Assembly: GCA_029573975.1 (NCBI GenBank)
Contig: JAKQBU010000204.1
Location: forward strand, 1 to 6,809
From: Planctomycetota bacterium
GTDB taxonomy: Bacteria > Planctomycetota > Phycisphaerae > Sedimentisphaerales > SM23-30
Length of the DNA: 6,809 nucleotides
Direction of reading: 5' to 3'
Shown: in pieces, positions 1 through 6,175 of the stretch
Position numbering within the stretch: the stretch's first letter is position 1
How the letters are laid out: every line of letters begins with the position of its first letter
Made by a program: the position numbers and the translations under genes
Notes under the pieces: model-generated
The model's input: the letters and a program-made list of their open reading frames with translations, nothing else
Told to the model about the DNA's origin: nothing
The model's database searches: none

Positions 1-5
1 TCGGT

Positions 6-740
6 CTATCGCAACACCTCCTTCTGCAATTTAAATAGTTGCCGAATCCCTTTTCGGGCCGCCTTCAGCATACCATCCAGATCGTCTTGGCGGAAGGTAT
101 TTTTTTCGCCGGTCCCCTGCAGTTCCACAAACCGGCCATCCGCCGTCATCGCCACATTCAAATCCACTTCCGCCCGGCTGTCCAGCTCATAATCCAGATC
201 CAGCCGGACTCTGCCGTCGATGATCCCCACACTGATGGCCGCCACCGCTTGCCGAATCGGATTCTCCGGGATAAATCCTTGCCGCATCGCCCAGCGGACC
301 GCATCCACCAGCGCTATATACCCGCCGTTGATCGCCGCTGTGCGCGTTCCGCCGTCCGCCTGCAAGACATCGCAATCCACATAGATGCTATTCTCTCCCA
401 GCTTCTGAAAATCCACCACCGATCGCAGCACCCGACCGATCAGCCGCTGAATCTCCATGCCCCGGCTGTCGGTATGCCCAATCTTGCTCCGCGGCTTTCG
501 CGGGCTGGTCGAGGCCGGCAGCATCGAATAATCCGCCGTCACCCACCCCAAACCACTGTCTTTTCGCCAGGACGGAACCTCCGCCGGCGCAAAACTGGCC
601 GTGCACAGCACCTTGGTATCGCCCATTTCAATCAGCACCGAACCGCCTGCCGTACGGGTAAATCCCCGTTGAATCCGGATCGGTCGCAGTTCGTGGACGC
701 GACGCGTAGGAGGCTGTTTTTTCTGCGCTTCTTTCTTCAT
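6..740 (-). CDS. rph: Ribonuclease PH (tRNA 3'-end processing exoribonuclease)
   Basis: RNase PH is a phosphorolytic 3'-5' exoribonuclease that trims extra nucleotides from tRNA precursors in the cytoplasm, releasing nucleoside diphosphates; the family forms a ring-shaped hexamer. The 244-residue product covers the whole family length (about 238). Visible family segments are GDTKVLCTAS (40-49), GWVTADYSMLP (65-75), GMEIQRLIGR (94-103), DCDVLQADGGTRT (122-134) and the acidic stretch DSRAEVDLNV (187-196). R133 in GGTRT matches the phosphate-binding arginine, and D187 and D193 match the metal-binding catalytic aspartates. The start is the ATG at 738-740, three bases after the argF stop. Upstream there is only a poor purine stretch and no real Shine-Dalgarno, so translation probably depends on coupling to argF. 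The N-terminus carries a short Lys-rich extension (MKKEAQKKQPPTRR) where homologues usually begin close to the ELRP motif. The stop is TAG at 6-8. It is the last visible gene of the arg operon. Family identity is very secure. Confidence 0.97.
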   Translation of the reverse strand: MKKEAQKKQPPTRRVHELRPIRIQRGFTRTAGGSVLIEMGDTKVLCTASFAPAEVPSWRKDSGLGWVTADYSMLPASTSPRKPRSKIGHTDSRGMEIQRLIGRVLRSVVDFQKLGENSIYVDCDVLQADGGTRTAAINGGYIALVDAVRWAMRQGFIPENPIRQAVAAISVGIIDGRVRLDLDYELDSRAEVDLNVAMTADGRFVELQGTGEKNTFRQDDLDGMLKAARKGIRQLFKLQKEVLR

Positions 741-743
741 CTT

Positions 744-1667
744 TTACTGCATCAGGATTAAATACTTCAGCAACGCCCGCTGAAAGTGCAGCCGGTTCTC
801 CGCCTGCGCAAACACAATACTCTGCGGTGATTCAATCACCTCATCGGTGATCTCCAGCCCCCGGTACGCCGGCAGGCAATGCATCACCACCGATTTTTTC
901 CCCGTGGCCGCCATCAGTTCGCGGGTAATCTGATACCCGGCAAAATCCCGGATCCGCCGTTCTTTTTCCTTTTCCTGCCCCATGCTCGTCCAGGTGTCGC
1001 TGTAAACCGCATCCGCTCCCCGGACCGCTTCCCAGGGATCCTGCATGGCACTGAATCGGCCCGGTCCATTTTCCTTTTGTACATGGCTGACAAAATCCTC
1101 CGGTAAGGCATACGCTTCCGGCGAGGCAATCACAAAATGCAGTCCCAGCTTCATGCAAGCCCACGCCAGCGACCGGGCCACATTATTCCCATCCCCCACA
1201 AACACCACCTTCCGGCCGCTCAATTCCCCGAAATGCTCCTGAATCGTCAGCATATCCGCCATCGCCTGGCAGGGATGCGCCAAATCCGTCAGCGCGTTGA
1301 TGACCGGTATCCGGGCATGCTGGGCCAGTTCCAGCAGCAATTCGTGGCCGAACGTCCGCACCACCACCGCATTCACATAGCCGTTCAATACCCGCATCAG
1401 ATCCCGGATCGGCTCCCGCTGGCCCAGCCCGCCCATATCCTCCGGCCGCAGATACACCGTCGCCCCGCCCAACTGCGCCATTCCCACCTCAAAACTGATC
1501 CTCGTCCGCAAACTGGGTTTCTCGAACAGCACCGCCATGGTCTTGCCCTTCAGACATGGGTCCAGCCCCCCCTCCAGATACAACCTTTTCAAACACGCCG
1601 CCTGAATCAGCAGGGCATGCAATTCATCCGGTGAATAATGTTCAATCTCTAAAAAATGCCTGGTCAT
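744..1667 (-). CDS. argF: Ornithine carbamoyltransferase, anabolic
   Basis: Catalyses carbamoyl phosphate + L-ornithine to L-citrulline + phosphate, the sixth step of arginine synthesis, in the cytoplasm. The 307 residues match the usual length. The carbamoyl-phosphate domain has the phosphate loop SLRTR (52-56) in place of the common STRTR, and HPCQ (131-134). The ornithine domain has DTWTSMG (224-230), whose SMG is the ornithine-binding signature, and HCLPA (263-267) with the catalytic cysteine C264. NRLH (291-294) supplies the C-terminal arginine. The SMG and HCLP motifs argue for ornithine rather than aspartate, acetylornithine or succinylornithine as substrate. The ATG overlaps the argD stop by four bases (ATGA), and a strong GGAGG lies nine bases upstream inside the end of argD. 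Anabolic function is inferred from the argB and argD neighbours and from the absence of arcA or arcC. The Leu in the phosphate loop is the one unusual residue. Confidence 0.96.
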   Translation of the reverse strand: MTRHFLEIEHYSPDELHALLIQAACLKRLYLEGGLDPCLKGKTMAVLFEKPSLRTRISFEVGMAQLGGATVYLRPEDMGGLGQREPIRDLMRVLNGYVNAVVVRTFGHELLLELAQHARIPVINALTDLAHPCQAMADMLTIQEHFGELSGRKVVFVGDGNNVARSLAWACMKLGLHFVIASPEAYALPEDFVSHVQKENGPGRFSAMQDPWEAVRGADAVYSDTWTSMGQEKEKERRIRDFAGYQITRELMAATGKKSVVMHCLPAYRGLEITDEVIESPQSIVFAQAENRLHFQRALLKYLILMQ

Positions 1668-2860
1668 CCTGCGTTTCCTCCATATAGTTCCGCCATCGCA
1701 CTATCCAGAATCGACACCGCCTGATCGATTTCTTCCGCCCGCACATTCATCGCCGGCATAAACCGCAGCACGCTCTCGTGCGTACAATTGATCCGCATGC
1801 CCCGCGCCCAGCATTTCTTCACGATCTCCGCGCCCGGCTCGGTCAACTGCACACCGATCATCAGCCCCACGCCCCGCACATGATCGATGCAGGAATATTT
1901 GCCTTGCAACTGGCGCAGTTGCTTCTGGGCATGCTCGCCCATTGCCCGTGCATTCTCCAGCAGATTCTCTTCTTCAATCGCCTCAATCGTCGCTATCGCC
2001 GCCGCACACACCAGCGGATTGCCGCCAAAGGTCGAGGCATGGGTGCCCGGCACCAGTGCCTTGGCCACCTCCGGCCGGGCCATGATTCCCCCGATCGACA
2101 CCCCGCCGCCCAGCGCCTTGGCCATCGTCATGATGTCCGGCTCCACCCCGAAATTCTGATGGGCAAACCATTTTCCCGTCCGCCCCATCCCGCTTTGCAC
2201 TTCATCCCAGATCACCAGCGCCTGGTTCGCGTCGCACAGCTCCCGGATCTTCAGCAGGTATTCTTTATCCGGAACATTAATGCCCCCTTCTCCCTGGATC
2301 GGCTCCACCAGCACCGCTGCCACTTCCTCATCGAACGCCGACTCCAGCGCCGGGATATCATTATACGGCACATAAACAAATCCCGGCACCAGCGGCAAAA
2401 ATCCCTGGTGGTACTTCGGCTGGGCCGTCGCCGTCAGCGCCCCCAGCGTCCGCCCGTGAAAACCGCCGATCGCCGTAATAATCTTGTATTTGCCCTTGGG
2501 CGTATGCACGCGTGAGAGCTTGATCGCCGCCTCTACCGCCTCGGCGCCGCTGTTGCAGAAAAAGCACTTGCCGCCGAATCCCCGCTGGCTGAGCATCTGC
2601 GCCAGGTGCCCCTGCGGTACATTGTAAAAGGTATTGTCCATGTGAATCAGTTCCCCCGCCTGCCGCCGGATGGCCTCCACCACCTTCGGATGGCAATGCC
2701 CGATCCCGCTGACCGCCCAGCCGGGGAACATGTCCAGATATTCCCGCCCCTCGATATCCCAGATCTTGCTCCCCTGCCCCTTGACAATCACATTCGGCAG
2801 CCGGCCATAATTCCCGATCACGTATTGATTAAATTGTTCGATCACTTCCTGTGTATTCAT
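1664..2860 (-). CDS. argD: Acetylornithine aminotransferase (class III, PLP-dependent)
   Basis: Transfers an amino group from glutamate to N-acetylglutamate 5-semialdehyde, giving N-acetylornithine; many family members also serve N-succinyl-diaminopimelate synthesis for lysine and cell wall. The 398-residue length is standard. Visible class III aminotransferase elements are SGAEA (104-108, PLP phosphate contacts), FHGRT (134-138), EPIQGEGG (186-193), DEVQSGMGRTG (219-229, with D219 contacting the pyridine nitrogen), MAKALGGG with the Schiff-base lysine at K248, and STFGGNPL (276-283). The start is ATG 2858-2860, 18 bases after the argB stop; only a weak GAG is seen upstream, so coupling to argB is likely. 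The C-terminal codons contain the Shine-Dalgarno of argF, and its TGA overlaps the argF ATG. Position in an arg operon favours ArgD over other class III members such as ornithine or GABA aminotransferases. Confidence 0.95.
   Translation of the reverse strand: MNTQEVIEQFNQYVIGNYGRLPNVIVKGQGSKIWDIEGREYLDMFPGWAVSGIGHCHPKVVEAIRRQAGELIHMDNTFYNVPQGHLAQMLSQRGFGGKCFFCNSGAEAVEAAIKLSRVHTPKGKYKIITAIGGFHGRTLGALTATAQPKYHQGFLPLVPGFVYVPYNDIPALESAFDEEVAAVLVEPIQGEGGINVPDKEYLLKIRELCDANQALVIWDEVQSGMGRTGKWFAHQNFGVEPDIMTMAKALGGGVSIGGIMARPEVAKALVPGTHASTFGGNPLVCAAAIATIEAIEEENLLENARAMGEHAQKQLRQLQGKYSCIDHVRGVGLMIGVQLTEPGAEIVKKCWARGMRINCTHESVLRFMPAMNVRAEEIDQAVSILDSAMAELYGGNAG
1677..1681 (-). promoter_or_regulatory. 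Ribosome-binding site of argF (GGAGG) inside argD
   Basis: GGAGG is encoded in the last codons of argD and stands nine bases before the argF ATG at 1667. With the four-base ATGA overlap it supports coupled translation of argD and argF. Confidence 0.8.
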
Positions 2861-2878
2861 AATGTACTCGTATTTCTT

Positions 2879-3757
2879 TTATTCTCTTGTAATTAAGGTT
2901 CCGATACCCTTGTCGGTATAGATTTCCAGTAACAGCGAATGCGGGAAACTCCCGTTGATTATGTGGGTACGGCCGACGCCCGCATGCAGAGCCGTCAGAC
3001 AGGCATCTACCTTGGGCAGCATTCCTCCGCTGATTACGCCTTTGTCGATTAAAGGCTGGATTTCCGCCTCGCTCAGCCGCGATATCTGCGTCGCCGGGTC
3101 GCCGGGATCCGCGAAAATCCCGTGCGTATCGCTCATCATCACCAGCTTCTCGCACTGCACCGACGCCGCCACCATCCCCGCCGCCGTATCGGCATTGATG
3201 TTCAGCTTGCCCCCGGAGCGGTCCCGCGCAATCGGGGCAATCACCGGAATCGTGCCGCTGGCACACAGCGCCCGCAGCAGATGGCCGTTCACGCTGGTGA
3301 TATTCCCCACCAGGCCGATGTCAATCTGCCGGCCGTTTGGCCCTTCCAGCCGCGTTTGCTCCGCCATCAAAACACAACTGCTCAGCGAATGCAGACCCAT
3401 CGCCGGAATCCCCAGCTCCGTAATCGTCTGCACAATCTGCTGGTTGATCTCGTTCACCAGTACATGCTCGGCTATCGCCAGCGTCCGCTCATCCGTATAG
3501 CGCCGCCCCTGTACAAACTGCGGCTCGATCCCCGCCTTCTTCATCGCCCCACTGATGCTCTTGCCGCCCCCGTGCACCAGGATCGGCTGCATCCCCACGG
3601 TCGCCATAAACACAATATCCGTAAGCAGTTCCCGCTGGTTCTGGTCCGTCTCCATCAGCGAGCCGCCCAGCTTCACCACCACAATCCGGCCCTTAAACTG
3701 CCGTATATAATTCAACGCCTCAATCAGCGCGTCCGCTTTATTGATTGCTTCATGCAT
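2879..3757 (-). CDS. argB: Acetylglutamate kinase
   Basis: Phosphorylates N-acetyl-L-glutamate with ATP, the second and usually feedback-controlled step of arginine synthesis, in the cytoplasm. The 292 residues show the amino acid kinase fold: VVKLGG (27-32, catalytic K29), HGGGK (62-66, glycine-rich loop), QGRRYTD (83-89, where R86 matches the substrate-binding arginine of the usual GLRVTD), LNINADTAAG (185-194, D190 matches the organising aspartate), SDTHGIF (209-215) and GGMLPK (244-249, K249 matches the second catalytic lysine). The N-terminal segment, about residues 7-23 (KADALIEALNYIRQFKG), resembles the extra helix of hexameric, arginine-inhibited kinases, so feedback inhibition is inferred. 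The start is ATG 3755-3757, preceded by AGGAG at an eight-base spacing; a second ATG at 3751-3753 is out of frame. It is the first gene of the operon, directly behind a good promoter. The Lys in GGGK, where many relatives have Pro, is a lineage feature or a variant. Confidence 0.95.
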   Translation of the reverse strand: MHEAINKADALIEALNYIRQFKGRIVVVKLGGSLMETDQNQRELLTDIVFMATVGMQPILVHGGGKSISGAMKKAGIEPQFVQGRRYTDERTLAIAEHVLVNEINQQIVQTITELGIPAMGLHSLSSCVLMAEQTRLEGPNGRQIDIGLVGNITSVNGHLLRALCASGTIPVIAPIARDRSGGKLNINADTAAGMVAASVQCEKLVMMSDTHGIFADPGDPATQISRLSEAEIQPLIDKGVISGGMLPKVDACLTALHAGVGRTHIINGSFPHSLLLEIYTDKGIGTLITRE

Positions 3758-3765
3758 TCCAATTT

Positions 3766-3770
3766 CTCCT
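3766..3770 (-). promoter_or_regulatory. Ribosome-binding site of argB (AGGAG)
   Basis: AGGAG lies eight bases before the argB ATG on the minus strand. It is one of the two strongest Shine-Dalgarno matches in the operon (with GGAGG of argF) and fixes the start at 3757 rather than the out-of-frame ATG four bases further in. Confidence 0.85.
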
Positions 3771-3787
3771 GCACTGGAAAACGTGTC

Positions 3788-3815
3788 ATTGTAATTCCTG
3801 GGGGGAGCCGGTCAA
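3788..3815 (-). promoter_or_regulatory. Probable sigma70-type promoter of the argBDF-rph operon
   Basis: On the minus strand, TTGACC (3810-3815, one mismatch to TTGACA) and TACAAT (3788-3793, one mismatch to TATAAT) are separated by 16 bp. An AT-rich stretch (TGTTTATTTTAC) sits immediately upstream of the -35. Initiation would be expected near 3781, giving a leader of about two dozen bases that contains the AGGAG of argB. I see no clear 18-bp ARG-box palindrome overlapping it, so ArgR control cannot be claimed. The call rests on consensus match, spacing and position in the only sizeable gene-free gap. Confidence 0.65.
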
Positions 3816-3836
3816 GTAAAATAAACACCACCCCTT

Positions 3837-3864
3837 GCCGGTTTTTTTGCGGTAAAAAACCGGC
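3837..3864. repeat. Perfect 11-bp inverted repeat with a 6-base loop
   Basis: The left arm GCCGGTTTTTT (3837-3847) and right arm AAAAAACCGGC (3854-3864) are exact reverse complements around TGCGGT. The GC pairs sit at the base of the stem and the A-T pairs near the loop, the reverse of a canonical terminator. It overlaps the terminator-like hairpin at 3854-3871, and both structures need the same AAACCGG/CCGGTTT bases, so they exclude each other. It may be a structured part of the terminator or a protein-binding palindrome. Confidence 0.75.
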
Positions 3865-3871
3865 CCGGTTT
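3854..3871 (-). terminator. Candidate intrinsic terminator after the M48 protease gene
   Basis: Read on the minus strand, AAACCG, loop GGC and CGGTTT form a six-pair stem followed by three more T, giving a run of six T in total. It lies about 75 bases after the stop of the protease gene and upstream of the arg promoter, where the envelope transcript would be expected to end. The stem is short, and the overlapping 11-bp palindrome could compete with it, so efficiency is uncertain. Confidence 0.5.
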
Positions 3872-3945
3872 CTCGCCTGCCGCTCTAAAAGCCTGTTATT
3901 TCAGCACTTCGGGCTTCACCTATCGGTCCTGGTTTTGAACGGCCT

Positions 3946-4794
3946 TTATTTCGAGGGACTTTTCTTGAGGGTTTCCACCAGTATATTCCGCATCTTCATA
4001 AATTCGCCCGCCTGCGGATCCGCCTCGGACGCGGAAAATTGGGAATACTCCGACTGCACGAATTCCCGGGCCTTCTCGATGCGTTTGCTGGTCAAGGGGT
4101 GCGTCTGCATCATCTCGGCCCACCGGCCCGGCTCCGAATCCGACATATCCAGCAGCACCTGCAGGAGTTCCGGCATCCCCCAAGGATTATACCCCGCCCG
4201 TGCCATATACACGATCCCGTAATGGTCCGCTTCATATTCATCGTCGCGGCTGTACTTCAGATTCGCCATGCCCGCCACAAACTTCGTCGCCGTACCGACC
4301 GCACTGCCATATTGCCCCGCCGCCCGCTGGGCAATCTCCACCACCACGCTGGCCCCGATCTGGTTCTGCAGCGACTGCACCGAATGCCCCGCCGACACAT
4401 GTACAATTTCATGCCCCAGCACTCCCGCCAACTGCCGCTCTTTGCTCATCCGTGACAGCAATCCGGCTGTGATATAAATCTTTCCGCCCGGCAGGGCAAA
4501 GGCATTCGGCACCTCCGATTGCAGCACCGCAAATTCATACGGCATTTTGCGATCCGCATGCGCCGCAACCTTCTGCCCGACCGCGGAAACATACTGCTGG
4601 ACCGCATCATTCGGCACCTTTCCCTCAAATTCTTTTTCAAATTCCGGGGCGTTCTGCACTCCCATCGCAATTTCCTGCGATTCCGGAATCAGCCGCAGTT
4701 CCTTCTCGCCCGTTACCGGATTCGTCTGGCAGCCCGCCGCCAATAAACCCATCACCACCATACTCCCTACCACTTGCATTCGATTCGTTTTCAT
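3946..4794 (-). CDS. M48-family zinc metalloprotease, lipoprotein (LoiP/YcaL-like)
   Basis: Predicted envelope-anchored metalloendopeptidase of family M48, related in type to LoiP/YcaL/BepA, which degrade damaged or misassembled envelope proteins. The chosen product is 282 residues. The first 21 residues are a lipoprotein signal ending LAAG before C22; the next residue is Gln, which in a Gram-negative cell favours outer-membrane sorting. The catalytic motif is HEIVH (128-132), the third zinc ligand is in EYEAD (186-190), and THP (231-233) is a further family landmark. PNAFALPGGKIYITAGLL (96-113) is the typical strand and helix before the active site. The start is taken at ATG 4792-4794: AAGGA lies about eight bases ahead, and this start gives a normal signal peptide. 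An ATG at 4801-4803 would add MIA but has its purine run directly abutting it. The gene follows the BrkB gene with a gap of 13 bases and is probably in the same transcript. No C-terminal TPR repeats are present, unlike BepA. The substrate is unknown. Confidence 0.92.
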   Translation of the reverse strand: MKTNRMQVVGSMVVMGLLAAGCQTNPVTGEKELRLIPESQEIAMGVQNAPEFEKEFEGKVPNDAVQQYVSAVGQKVAAHADRKMPYEFAVLQSEVPNAFALPGGKIYITAGLLSRMSKERQLAGVLGHEIVHVSAGHSVQSLQNQIGASVVVEIAQRAAGQYGSAVGTATKFVAGMANLKYSRDDEYEADHYGIVYMARAGYNPWGMPELLQVLLDMSDSEPGRWAEMMQTHPLTSKRIEKAREFVQSEYSQFSASEADPQAGEFMKMRNILVETLKKSPSK

Positions 4795-4801
4795 GGCAAT
4801 C

Positions 4802-4807
4802 ATCCTT
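4802..4807 (-). promoter_or_regulatory. Ribosome-binding site deciding the start of the M48 protease
   Basis: On the minus strand AAGGAT lies just after the BrkB-gene stop codon. It is ideally spaced (about eight bases) for the ATG at 4794 but overlaps the other in-frame ATG at 4803, so the downstream ATG is preferred. Confidence 0.7.
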
Positions 4808-6175
4808 TTAATTGGTTATTACTTTCGCCAGGGTAACATTTCCCAATGCCTCCCGGGCCTGTACCTTAAACCGCTTTACCAAATCCCTGATCTCCTGCTC
4901 AAAGACCATCTTCGCCGCCCCATCTGCCTCCTCATCCCCCAGTTCCATGATTTCCAGTATCCCAATCCGCTCCGCCGGCCGCGCCAGCACATAACAGGCC
5001 GCCTCGTCCGTATCCACCGGACAGACAATCCCGATCTTTTCCAGCCGGTCCAGCAGCTTCTGCACCGTAAGATCCGGCAGGTTCAACTGCTCCCGCATCT
5101 GATCGAACGTGACCGGCCCCATCCCCTTGCTATACGGCTGACCGACCGCCATCGCTGCCGCCAGCAGTTCCGATGGACCCAGCACAATCCGGGCCGCCTG
5201 CTCGGCCATCTGTAAATTCGACAGATTCGCCGCCGTATGCGCCAGCACCGCCCCAAACAAAAATATCAGCCAGGAAAAATTCAGCCACATCAAAAACAGC
5301 GGGATCGCCCCCAAGGCTCCATACAGGCTGGCCTTGCGCACCACCATCTGCACATACAGGCCAAACGCCCATTTTACCACCAGCCAGATGGGGATCGCTA
5401 CCGCCGCCCCCGCCAGCGCCGCCCGAAAACTCACCTTCGTATTCGGCATCAGCTTATACAGCGCCCCCAGCAGAAAGATTTCCACCACAATCGGCCCCAG
5501 CCGGCCCGCCACCGAAACCAGTAGCGACAAAACCGGCATCCCTTCAATAATCCCAATCGCCCGCTGGCCGAAATAAATGGCAACGCTCAGCAGTACCGGC
5601 CCCAGCGTCAGCACCGACCAGTACAGCAGGATCCGCCGCCACAATCCCCGGCTTTCCCGCGCCCCGAAGATCCGGTTCAACGCCCGCTCGATCGTCGTCA
5701 AAAGCGTAATCGCCGTCCAGATTAACAGCACCACTCCCACCGTCCCCAGCTTGGCAAACGACAGCTTACTCTCCACCTCCACCACCAGTTCTTCAATCTT
5801 ATCCGCCGCCGTCGTCACTTTTCCCGCCACCAGTTCCCCGCCTTCCCCCGTTTCCGTCGCCTCCTCCTGCATGATCACAATTTGGGTAAAGCCCGTCTTA
5901 TCCAGAAACTGATGCAGATTCTCTTTGCTCGACTCAAATCCCCCCACCTGCTTCAACACCAGGATAGCCAGTACAATCGTCGGAATCATCGCAAAGATCG
6001 TCCGAAACGATAACGCCGAACTCAGCGCCGGCGCATTGATTACATTCAACTGCTTGATGCAAAACCGCCCCAATTGCATCGGAAACCGCAGCAGACGTCC
6101 CCATCGTCCCAGTTCCTTGCCCGGTGCATTTAAAAATTCTTCCAGTTGGCGCAGGATTTTCTGCCTTCTGTTCAT
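4808..6175 (-). CDS. YihY/virulence factor BrkB family inner-membrane protein
   Basis: Integral membrane protein of the YihY/BrkB family (older databases mislabel it RNase BN). The molecular function is not settled for the family. At 455 residues it is longer than the roughly 280-300 residue core. About six hydrophobic segments can be seen near residues 56-76, 143-163, 183-204, 215-241, 252-277 and 288-312. The best family signature is YGALGAIPLFLMWLNFSW (285-302), followed by FLFGAVLAH. Between the first two segments lies a charged, Glu-rich insert (about 80-140), predicted extracytoplasmic. After the last segment a soluble domain (about 325-455) contains FDQMREQLNLPDLTVQKLLDRLEKIGI-type helices (357-383) typical of a winged-helix fold, then an acidic stretch. 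The ATG at 6173-6175 shares one base with the stop of the upstream gene (TAATG), and GGAG sits eight bases before it. The M48 protease follows directly. Family assignment is secure, the role is not. Confidence 0.92.
   Translation of the reverse strand: MNRRQKILRQLEEFLNAPGKELGRWGRLLRFPMQLGRFCIKQLNVINAPALSSALSFRTIFAMIPTIVLAILVLKQVGGFESSKENLHQFLDKTGFTQIVIMQEEATETGEGGELVAGKVTTAADKIEELVVEVESKLSFAKLGTVGVVLLIWTAITLLTTIERALNRIFGARESRGLWRRILLYWSVLTLGPVLLSVAIYFGQRAIGIIEGMPVLSLLVSVAGRLGPIVVEIFLLGALYKLMPNTKVSFRAALAGAAVAIPIWLVVKWAFGLYVQMVVRKASLYGALGAIPLFLMWLNFSWLIFLFGAVLAHTAANLSNLQMAEQAARIVLGPSELLAAAMAVGQPYSKGMGPVTFDQMREQLNLPDLTVQKLLDRLEKIGIVCPVDTDEAACYVLARPAERIGILEIMELGDEEADGAAKMVFEQEIRDLVKRFKVQAREALGNVTLAKVITN

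Larger units (their letters stand above)
3758..3945. other. Only sizeable intergenic region: terminator-like repeats plus arg promoter
   Basis: This 188-bp gap separates the envelope gene group from the arg operon, both on the minus strand. In transcription order it holds about 75 bases without recognisable signals, the nested GCCGGTTTTTT/AAAAAACCGGC palindromes, an AT-rich stretch, the promoter and the argB ribosome-binding site. No tRNA-like cloverleaf or riboswitch-sized conserved structure was recognised. Confidence 0.7.

Noticed and set aside
39..761. Plus-strand open frame of 240 codons opposite rph
   Set aside because: Fully antisense to a complete RNase PH; Arg/His/Gln-rich composition with no recognisable domain is typical of a shadow frame.
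3724..3789. Short minus-strand frame of 21 codons (MTRFPVQ...KRTR) overlapping the argB start, with AGGA ahead of it; possible arginine leader peptide
   Set aside because: Its ATG overlaps the -10 element, so it would not be on the main transcript; it has only three Arg codons and no attenuator downstream. Worth recalling only if the start site maps further upstream.
3122..4222. Plus-strand open frame of 366 codons across argB, the intergenic gap and the protease gene
   Set aside because: It runs antisense through two confident genes and a promoter region, and shows no motif or believable start context.
4795..4803. Upstream ATG adding MIA to the M48 protease
   Set aside because: The Shine-Dalgarno abuts this ATG with no spacing, whereas the ATG at 4794 has ideal spacing and a standard lipoprotein signal.
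4808..6175. Annotation of the membrane protein as ribonuclease BN
   Set aside because: That name came from an old misassignment of the YihY family; the protein is a polytopic membrane protein with no nuclease motif.
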